Below, one piece after another: positions 5,995 to 11,167 of a stretch of DNA of 11,167 bases; positions within the stretch are counted from its first letter, which is position 1; each line of letters begins with the position of its first letter. This DNA comes from an uncultured Holophagaceae bacterium (lineage in GTDB: Bacteria; Acidobacteriota; Holophagae; Holophagales; Holophagaceae): assembly GCA_903890595.1 (NCBI GenBank), contig CAITBU010000196.1, forward strand, positions 1 through 11,167, read 5' to 3'. Both the position numbers and the translations under genes were made by a program. The notes beneath the pieces were generated by a model. The model saw only the letters and a list, made by a program, of their open reading frames with translations. It was not told the origin of the DNA and ran no database searches.

Positions 5995-6927
5995 ATGGGA
6001 CTGGACTTTCTCAGCTCGATCCTCTTCGCCACCGTCGTGGCGGGTACACCCCTGATCATCGTTGCCGTCGGGGAGCTGGTCACCGAAAAGGCCGGCGTCC
6101 TGAACCTGGGGGCCGAAGGCATCATGTGCGTAGGTGCGGTGGCGGCCTTCGCCGTGGCGTACCACACGCATAGCCCCATCCTGGGCATCCTGGCGGGCAT
6201 GGTGGCGGGCATGGCCATGTCCCTGCTCTTCGGGATCTCGGCCCTCACGCTCATGGCCAACCAGGTGGCCTCGGGCCTGGCCCTCTCCATCTTCGGCGTG
6301 GGCTTCTCCGCCTTCGTGGGCAAGCCCTACGAGTCCGTGGCCCTGGCCAGCGTGCCCTTGGTCCCCATCCCCCTCCTGCACAAGATCCCCGTTCTTGGGC
6401 CGGCCCTCTTCAACCAGCAGGGTCTGGTCTATTTCTCCTGGGTCCTGCTGGGGGCGGTGGCCTGGTTTCTCTACCGCACCAAGGCGGGCCTTATCCTCCG
6501 GGCCGTGGGGGAGTCGCCGGTTTCGGCCCACTCCATCGGCTATGGGGTGGTCAGAATCCGATACCAGGCGGTCCTCTTCGGGGGCGCCATGGCGGGCATC
6601 GGTGGGGCTTTCATGTCGGTCTTCTATACCCCCATGTGGGTGGAAGGCATGGTGGCGGGCCGCGGTTGGATCGCTCTTTCTCTTGTGGTATTTGCCACAT
6701 GGCGCCCGCTGCGGGTCATGATAGGGGCATACCTTTTTGGCGGATGCATGATCATGCAGATGTTCGTACAGGGTTCTGGGGCCAAGGTCACCATCCCGGC
6801 CCAGTTCCTGTCGGCGCTCCCCTACGTGGCCACGATCCTGGTGCTGGTGCTCATCTCCAGGAACCGGGGCACCATCCGTCTCAACTCTCCAGCTTCCCTC
6901 GGGCAGACGTTCCTGCCTGATGCCTGA
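5995..6927 (+). CDS. ABC importer permease 2 (YufQ/NupQ-like)
   Basis: A 310-residue inner-membrane protein, the second channel half, starting eight bases after permease 1. Purine-rich AGGAAG and AGGGG runs at the upstream stop codon can serve as ribosome site. Family signatures: EKAGVLNLGAEGIMCVGA (31-48), MANQVASGLALSIFGVG (87-103) and GRGWIALSLVVFATWRP (222-238). Hydrophobic segments lie at about 9-27, 43-55, 61-84, 91-107, 144-160, 192-211, 225-236, 241-258 and 272-287. Permease 1 and permease 2 belong to the same family but are distinct, so the channel is a heterodimer, as in NupPQ. Codons 224-262 (bases 6664-6780) use many A/T-ending codons (CTT, TTT, GTA, ATA, ACA, TCT) that are scarce in the neighbouring genes, although the conserved motif there is intact. 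Role by family; substrate inferred. Confidence 0.93.
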   Translation: MGLDFLSSILFATVVAGTPLIIVAVGELVTEKAGVLNLGAEGIMCVGAVAAFAVAYHTHSPILGILAGMVAGMAMSLLFGISALTLMANQVASGLALSIFGVGFSAFVGKPYESVALASVPLVPIPLLHKIPVLGPALFNQQGLVYFSWVLLGAVAWFLYRTKAGLILRAVGESPVSAHSIGYGVVRIRYQAVLFGGAMAGIGGAFMSVFYTPMWVEGMVAGRGWIALSLVVFATWRPLRVMIGAYLFGGCMIMQMFVQGSGAKVTIPAQFLSALPYVATILVLVLISRNRGTIRLNSPASLGQTFLPDA

Positions 6928-6975
6928 ACCCCCCCCCAACCCACTGCCCCTCTGGGGCGGATCCCCCCCAACCAT

Positions 6976-6980
6976 GGAGG
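6976..6980 (+). promoter_or_regulatory. Strong ribosome binding site fixing the BMP protein start
   Basis: GGAGG lies eight bases before ATG 6989, the best ribosome site in the window. It fixes the start over an in-frame ATG at 6920 that would overlap permease 2 and place a proline-rich stretch before the signal peptide. Confidence 0.8.
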
Positions 6981-6988
6981 AACACCGC

Positions 6989-8077
6989 ATGAAGACCTGT
7001 AACCTCGCACTGGCCGGCGCCCTGCTCGCCACCGCCGCCCTCAACGCCGCCCCCCCGGCCGCCCCCGTGAAGATCGGCTTCATCTACGTCAGCCCTGTTG
7101 GGGACGCCGGCTGGACCTACCAGCACGACCTCGGCCGCAAGCAGATGGAGGCCACCTACAAGGGTCAGGTCACCACCAAGTTCATCGAGAACGTGCCCGA
7201 GGGTGCGGACGCTGAGCGCATCATCCGCCAGATGGCCCAGGACGGGAACACGATCATCTTCACCACCAGCTTCGGCTACATGAACCCCACCGAGAAGGTG
7301 GCCAAGACCCTGCCCAACGTGACCTTCTTCCACGCCACCGGCTACAAGTCCGGCGCGAACATGGGCATCTACAACGCCCGCTTCTACGAAGGCCGCTACC
7401 TCAACGGCGTCATCGCCGGGAAGATGAGCAAGACCAACGTGGCCGGCTACGTCGCCGCCTTCCCCATCCCCGAAGTGGTCATGGGCATCAACGCCTTCGC
7501 CCGCGGCATGAAGAGCGTCAACCCCAAGGCTGAAGTGCGCGTCATCTGGGTGAACAGCTGGTTCGATCCGGGCAAGGAGCGCGAGGCCGCCATGACCCTC
7601 ATCGCCCAGGGCGCTGACATGATCACCCACCACACCGACTCCACCGCCGTGGTGCAGGCCGCCGAAGAGAAGCACAAGGAAAAGGGCACCTGGGCCTTCT
7701 CCTACCACTCCGACATGGCCAAGTACGGTCCCACCGCCCAGCTGTCCGGCACCACCCACGTCTGGGGCGACTTCTACACCAAGACCGTCAAGGAAGTGCT
7801 CGACAAGAAGTGGAAGGGCACCAACGTCTGGGGCGGCATCAAGGACGGCATGATCCAGCTCGCGCCCATGAGCAAGTCGGTTCCCGCCGACGTGCAGAAG
7901 CAGGTCAAGGGCTTGGAAGCTTCCATCAAGGCCGGCAAGTTCCATCCCTTCGCTGGCCCTGTGGTCGACCAGGACGGCAAGGAGCGCGTCGCCAAGGGCA
8001 AGGACATGTCCGACAGCGACATGAACGCCATGAACTACTACGTCCAGGGCGTGGCTTCCGCGTTCCCCAAGAACTAA
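6989..8077 (+). CDS. BMP-family periplasmic substrate-binding protein of the ABC importer
   Basis: A 362-residue exported protein of the basic membrane protein/Med family (periplasmic-binding-protein-like fold) that captures ligand for the importer. The N-terminus MKTCNLALAGALLATAALNA is a Sec signal peptide with likely cleavage near residue 20. The only nearby cysteine (C4) is not in a lipobox, so the mature protein should be soluble in the periplasm of a Gram-negative cell. The fold's first strand and ligand loop show as KIGFIYVSPVGDAGWTYQHD (28-47), with aromatic W42 and Y44 positioned as in other family members. Family members bind nucleosides or purines. Codon choice is very uniform and the ribosome site is strong, which suggests high expression, normal for a binding protein. 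It lies 61 bases after permease 2 and 85 before the xanthine dehydrogenase gene. Shared transcription suggests a purine ligand, but sequence alone does not separate base, nucleoside or urate. Confidence 0.93.
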   Translation: MKTCNLALAGALLATAALNAAPPAAPVKIGFIYVSPVGDAGWTYQHDLGRKQMEATYKGQVTTKFIENVPEGADAERIIRQMAQDGNTIIFTTSFGYMNPTEKVAKTLPNVTFFHATGYKSGANMGIYNARFYEGRYLNGVIAGKMSKTNVAGYVAAFPIPEVVMGINAFARGMKSVNPKAEVRVIWVNSWFDPGKEREAAMTLIAQGADMITHHTDSTAVVQAAEEKHKEKGTWAFSYHSDMAKYGPTAQLSGTTHVWGDFYTKTVKEVLDKKWKGTNVWGGIKDGMIQLAPMSKSVPADVQKQVKGLEASIKAGKFHPFAGPVVDQDGKERVAKGKDMSDSDMNAMNYYVQGVASAFPKN

Positions 8078-8087
8078 TGCACTGACT

Positions 8088-8140
8088 GTGGCGGGTGGGC
8101 GGGGGCTGCTGCCCCTTCCCGCCCCACCACGGTGTTCTTT
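8088..8140 (+). terminator. GC-rich imperfect hairpin after the binding-protein gene
   Basis: GTGG (8088-8091) pairs with CCAC (8127-8130). Between them the G-rich left strand and C-rich right strand (GCCCC, CCCGCCCCA) pair with some bulges around TGCT. The following bases GGTGTTCTTT (8131-8140) are moderately T-rich. It may partly terminate, or protect the 3' end of the abundant binding-protein message, so that xanthine dehydrogenase is made at a lower level. Read-through is expected, since no promoter is evident before the next gene. Confidence 0.45.
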
Positions 8141-8149
8141 GCAAGCTTG

Positions 8150-8154
8150 AAAGG
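8150..8154 (+). promoter_or_regulatory. Ribosome binding site deciding the xanthine dehydrogenase start
   Basis: AAAGG lies eight bases before ATG 8163. A TTG at 8157 in the same frame is too close to this site (two bases), and ATG 8169 is six bases further on, so 8163 is preferred. Confidence 0.55.
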
Positions 8155-8162
8155 CATTGAAA

Positions 8163-10727
8163 ATGGCCATGCTTCAGATCAACGGCCAGGAAGTTGTTAC
8201 GTCGAAGGAAGGGAACCTCCTGGATTTTCTTCGGGACGAACTGAACCTCACCTCGGTGAAGAACGGTTGCTCGGAAGGAGCCTGTGGCGCCTGCATGGTG
8301 CTGGTGGATGGCAAGGCCTCCCGGGCCTGCCTGTTCAACACGGCCAAGCTGGAGGGCAAGCGCGTCGTCACGCTGGAAGGACTCTCGCCCCGAGAGAAGG
8401 CTGTCTACGCCTGGTCCTTCGCCCAGGCCGGTGCGGTCCAGTGTGGCTTCTGCATCCCAGGCATGGTGATCAGTGCCAAGGGTCTGCTGGATGCCAATCC
8501 AGATCCCCGCCCCGAGGACGTGACCCAGGCCCTGGCCCAGAACATGTGCCGCTGTACGGGCTACGTAAAGATCGAGCAGGCGGTGCTGGCGTCCGCGCGG
8601 CTCCTGCGGGAGAACCTCCCGGTCCCCGAGGAATCCGCCACCCCACTCAGCGTGGGCGCCCGGATCTGCCGCACCGATGCCCGGGAGAAGGTCCTGGGCA
8701 CGGGCCTCTACGTGGATGACATGAAGCGTCCGGGCATGCTGCACGGCGCCGTACTGCGCGCCCCCAAGCCCCGGGTGAAGGTGCTCGGCATCGACACCAC
8801 GGAGGCCCTGGCCCTGCCGGGCGTAAAGCTCATCCTCACCGCCGCGGATGTTCCGGGCGAGCGGCACCAGGGCCACATCGTCCATGACTGGCCCGCCCTC
8901 ATCGCCGTGGGCGAAGAGACCCGCTACGTGGGCGACGCCCTGGCGCTGGTGGCCGCCGAGACGCGTGCCCAGGCCAAGGCGGCACTGCTCCTGATCAAGC
9001 TCGACTGCGAGGTGCTGCCGCCCCAGGTGGATCCCCGGCGGGCCCAGGACGAAGGCGCGCCCCAGCTGCATCCCAAGGGCAACCTGCTGGCCCGCACCGT
9101 CCTCAAGCGCGGCGATGTGGACCGGGCCTTCGCAGAGGCTGCGCACATCGTCCGTCAGACCTTCAACACCCCGGAGACTGAGCACGCCTTCATGGAGCCT
9201 GAGAGCGCCCTGGCGGTACCCGAGGCCGACGGCACGCTGACGGTCTACACCGGCACCCAGAGCATCTACGACGACCACAAGGGCATCATCGGCGTGCTGG
9301 GCGTGGGCCCCGAGCAGGTCAAGGTGGTCAGCGCCTACGTGGGCGGCGGCTTCGGTGGCAAGGAGGACCTCATCGTCCAGCACCATGCCGCGCTGCTGGC
9401 GAACGCCACGGGCGTGCCCGTGAAGGTCACCCTGGGCCGGCAGGAGAGTCTGCGGGTGCATCCCAAGCGGCATGCCTTCGAGATGGCCTACGAAGTCGCC
9501 GCCGATGCCACAGGTCGCATCACCGCCATGAAGGCCTACCTGCTGGAAGACACCGGCGCCTACGCCTCCCTGGGCGGCCCCGTGCTGCAGCGGGCCTGCA
9601 CCCACGCCGCCGGTCCCTACAAGATCCCCAACGTCGACATCGTCGGCGAGGCGGTCTACACCAACAACCCGCCCGGGGGTGCCTACCGGGGTTTTGGCGT
9701 CACCCAGTCCTGCTTCGCCATGGAGTCCTGCCTGACCCTGCTCGCCAAGGAGGTGGGCCTCACGCCCTGGCAGATTCGCTACCTCAATGCGGTGGAGCCC
9801 GGCGACGTGCTGCCCAACGGCCAGATCACCGATGCCGGCACGGCCCTCAAGGAGACCCTGCTGGCTGTGAAGGAGCTCTGCGAGGCGCGGCCCGACGCGG
9901 GTGTCGCCTGCGCCATGAAGAACGCTGGCATCGGCGTGGGCCTCTCGGACGTGGGCCGCGTGCGCATCCGCATCCAGGGCGGCAAGGCCGTGATCTACAC
10001 CAGCGCCGCCTGCATTGGTCAGGGTCTGGCCTCGGTGCTCCTGCAGTTCGTGGCCAAGGCCTCGGGGCTGTCCTGGGGCCAGCTCGAAGTGGCTGTGCCC
10101 GACACCTCCACCTCGCCCAATGGCGGCACCACCACGGCCTCCCGCCAGACGGTGTTCAACGGCGAGGCCGCCCGCCTGGCCGCCACGGACCTGGGCAAGG
10201 ACTTGACGACCCAGAGCCTGGCGGAGCTGGAAGGTCGCGAGTACTACCGCGAGTACTCCGGCGTCACGGATCCCATGGGTTCCGACAAGCCCAACCCCGT
10301 GAGCCACGTGTCCTACTCCTATGCCACCCAGGTGGTCCTGCTCAATGCAGACGGACGGCTGGAGCGGGTCGTGGCCGCCCACGACGTGGGTAGGGCTGTG
10401 AATCCCAACCAGGTTGAGGCGCAGATCGAAGGCGGCGTGGTCATGGCGCTGGGCTACGCCCTCACGGAGGACTTCCCGCTCCGGGACGGTGAGCCTCTCG
10501 CGAAGTACGGCACCCTCGGCCTCTTCAAGTCCACCCAGGTGCCGCCCATCGAGCCCCTCATCATCGAGAAGAACTCGGATCCCCTGGCCTATGGGGCCAA
10601 GGGCATCGGGGAGATTGTCAGCATCCCGACGGCCCCCGCCGTGGCGGGTGCCTACTTCTATCGGGACGGCCAGTTCCGCACCAGCCTGCCCCTGGTGGGG
10701 ACGCCTTACAGCCGGAAGAAGCCATGA
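8163..10727 (+). CDS. xdhD: Molybdenum-containing xanthine/hypoxanthine dehydrogenase, 2Fe-2S and molybdopterin domains fused, no FAD domain (XdhD/selenium-dependent type)
   Basis: An 854-residue cytoplasmic hydroxylase expected to oxidise hypoxanthine or xanthine, or to run in reverse on urate. The plant-type [2Fe-2S] domain has C36, C41, C44 and C56 (CSEGACGAC). The all-helical second [2Fe-2S] domain has C94, C97, C129 and C131 (QCGFC, MCRCTGY). From about residue 170 follow the two aldehyde-oxidase/xanthine-dehydrogenase molybdopterin domains. Visible there are TEHAFMEPES (339-348), the cofactor loop GGGFGGKE (394-401), AYRGFG (507-512), IGQG (618-621) and the catalytic glutamate E817 in GAKGIGE. 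No FAD domain lies between the halves, so electrons must leave through another protein. Length and order match the family annotated as selenium-dependent xanthine dehydrogenase (about 850 residues) and resemble E. coli XdhD. Selenium there is a labile cofactor atom, not selenocysteine, and cannot be confirmed here. It is linked by a 4-base overlap to xdhC. Substrate is inferred from family and neighbours. Confidence 0.93.
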   Translation: MAMLQINGQEVVTSKEGNLLDFLRDELNLTSVKNGCSEGACGACMVLVDGKASRACLFNTAKLEGKRVVTLEGLSPREKAVYAWSFAQAGAVQCGFCIPGMVISAKGLLDANPDPRPEDVTQALAQNMCRCTGYVKIEQAVLASARLLRENLPVPEESATPLSVGARICRTDAREKVLGTGLYVDDMKRPGMLHGAVLRAPKPRVKVLGIDTTEALALPGVKLILTAADVPGERHQGHIVHDWPALIAVGEETRYVGDALALVAAETRAQAKAALLLIKLDCEVLPPQVDPRRAQDEGAPQLHPKGNLLARTVLKRGDVDRAFAEAAHIVRQTFNTPETEHAFMEPESALAVPEADGTLTVYTGTQSIYDDHKGIIGVLGVGPEQVKVVSAYVGGGFGGKEDLIVQHHAALLANATGVPVKVTLGRQESLRVHPKRHAFEMAYEVAADATGRITAMKAYLLEDTGAYASLGGPVLQRACTHAAGPYKIPNVDIVGEAVYTNNPPGGAYRGFGVTQSCFAMESCLTLLAKEVGLTPWQIRYLNAVEPGDVLPNGQITDAGTALKETLLAVKELCEARPDAGVACAMKNAGIGVGLSDVGRVRIRIQGGKAVIYTSAACIGQGLASVLLQFVAKASGLSWGQLEVAVPDTSTSPNGGTTTASRQTVFNGEAARLAATDLGKDLTTQSLAELEGREYYREYSGVTDPMGSDKPNPVSHVSYSYATQVVLLNADGRLERVVAAHDVGRAVNPNQVEAQIEGGVVMALGYALTEDFPLRDGEPLAKYGTLGLFKSTQVPPIEPLIIEKNSDPLAYGAKGIGEIVSIPTAPAVAGAYFYRDGQFRTSLPLVGTPYSRKKP

Positions 10728-11167
10728 ACCTCGAGCTCCTCAGGGCCATCGTGGCCCATCCTCAGGACCTCGTGCTGTGTACGGTCCTGCGGGTTCGGGG
10801 CTCAGCCCCCCGCCATGCGGGGTCCAAGATGCTCGTGGGCCGCGAGGGCCGTCTGCTGGGCTCGGTGGGGGGCGGTCGCGGCGAGGCCCTGGCCCTGGCG
10901 GAGGCGGCCGGTAGGCTCGGCGGTGCGCAGCCCGCCATCCTGGAGATCGACATGCAGGGCATGGATGCGGAAGGTCCCGCCATGGTCTGCGGCGGCACCA
11001 GCCGCCTCTTGGTGGAACCCCTGGGGGAGCGGACCTCCTACCGGCTGGCCCTCGGACTGCTCGAGCAGGGTCTGCCTGCCCTGCTGGTCAAGCGGCTGGA
11101 CACAGGGCAGACGGCCCTGCTGGATGCGGCGGGCGCCTGGGTGGAGGGCACCCTGCCGGGCACCGAC
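10724..11167 (+). CDS. xdhC: XdhC/CoxI-family molybdenum hydroxylase maturation factor (N-terminal 148 residues, cut by window end)
   Basis: The start ATG overlaps the xanthine dehydrogenase stop codon (ATGA), a sign of translational coupling. The visible 148 residues show the XdhC/CoxI N-terminal domain: LCTVLRVRGSAPRHAGSKML (18-37), GRLLGSVGGGRGE (43-55) and AMVCGGTSRLLVEPL (87-101). XdhC proteins bind the molybdenum cofactor, help install its terminal sulfur and insert it into the partner hydroxylase. The MVCGG cysteine (C89) is present. The position after GGG, often cysteine in XdhC (GGGC), is arginine here, a variation I believe is also found in other subgroups. A Rossmann-type C-terminal domain would lie beyond the window, so length and completeness cannot be judged. 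The YqeB-type factor of selenium-dependent hydroxylases is an alternative. Its placement directly after the molybdenum enzyme strongly supports the maturation role. Confidence 0.88.
   Translation, partial: MNLELLRAIVAHPQDLVLCTVLRVRGSAPRHAGSKMLVGREGRLLGSVGGGRGEALALAEAAGRLGGAQPAILEIDMQGMDAEGPAMVCGGTSRLLVEPLGERTSYRLALGLLEQGLPALLVKRLDTGQTALLDAAGAWVEGTLPGTD

Noticed and set aside
5755..7083. A 442-codon minus-strand open frame opposite the permeases
   Set aside because: The sequence is hydrophilic and repetitive, the mirror of membrane-protein codons; nothing supports expression.
7926..10382. An 818-codon open frame on the minus strand, antisense to the binding protein and xanthine dehydrogenase
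   Set aside because: Its translation is rich in H, G, A, V and Q without family motifs, as expected for the complement of a GC-rich gene. The plus-strand frame has all xanthine dehydrogenase motifs.
8163..10727. Selenocysteine in the selenium-dependent-type xanthine dehydrogenase
   Set aside because: There is no in-frame TGA before the stop. In this family selenium is a dissociable cofactor atom, so sequence cannot show it.

Overview
The window is about 11 kb of very GC-rich bacterial DNA with strong G/C preference at third codon positions. It is densely packed with genes that form a purine-catabolism locus. The substrate-binding protein has a plain Sec signal peptide and no lipobox, which suggests a Gram-negative (diderm) cell. 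The gene content (YgeW/YgeX/carbamate kinase plus an FAD-less molybdenum hydroxylase) points to anaerobic or facultative purine fermentation. The taxon cannot be fixed from the sequence. Holophaga/Geothrix-like Acidobacteriota are a guess only.

Layout. (1) 1-2418, plus strand: the 3' end of a YgeW-like knotted carbamoyltransferase, a strong hairpin, carbamate kinase, and 2,3-diaminopropionate ammonia-lyase (YgeX). (2) 2419-2524: a convergent intergenic gap holding a palindromic element built from four copies of a 9-nt unit. (3) 2525-3007, minus strand: guanine deaminase of the Bacillus GuaD type. (4) 3008-3375: a divergent control region with a promoter for guaD, an AT-rich island with a good promoter and an overlapping inverted repeat for the rightward operon, and a leader with two hairpins. 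(5) 3376-11167, plus strand: a nucleoside/purine-type ABC importer (twin-ATPase protein, two permeases, BMP-family binding protein), a 2Fe-2S/molybdopterin fusion xanthine dehydrogenase (XdhD/selenium-dependent type), and the start of an XdhC-family maturation factor cut by the window edge.

How they could work together (inference). The importer brings in purine bases or nucleosides. GuaD turns guanine into xanthine, and the molybdenum hydroxylase, matured by XdhC, interconverts hypoxanthine, xanthine and urate. Further ring-opening enzymes, not in this window, would deliver ureido compounds. YgeW would then transfer carbamoyl groups to phosphate, carbamate kinase would harvest them as ATP, and YgeX would split 2,3-diaminopropionate into pyruvate and ammonia. 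The same gene set (ygeW, ygeX, yqeA, xdhD, together with ygeY, hyuA, ssnA and ygfK) is known from Escherichia coli and from gut bacteria that degrade purines anaerobically. The expected missing partners (ygeY, hyuA, ssnA, ygfK) should lie just outside the window.
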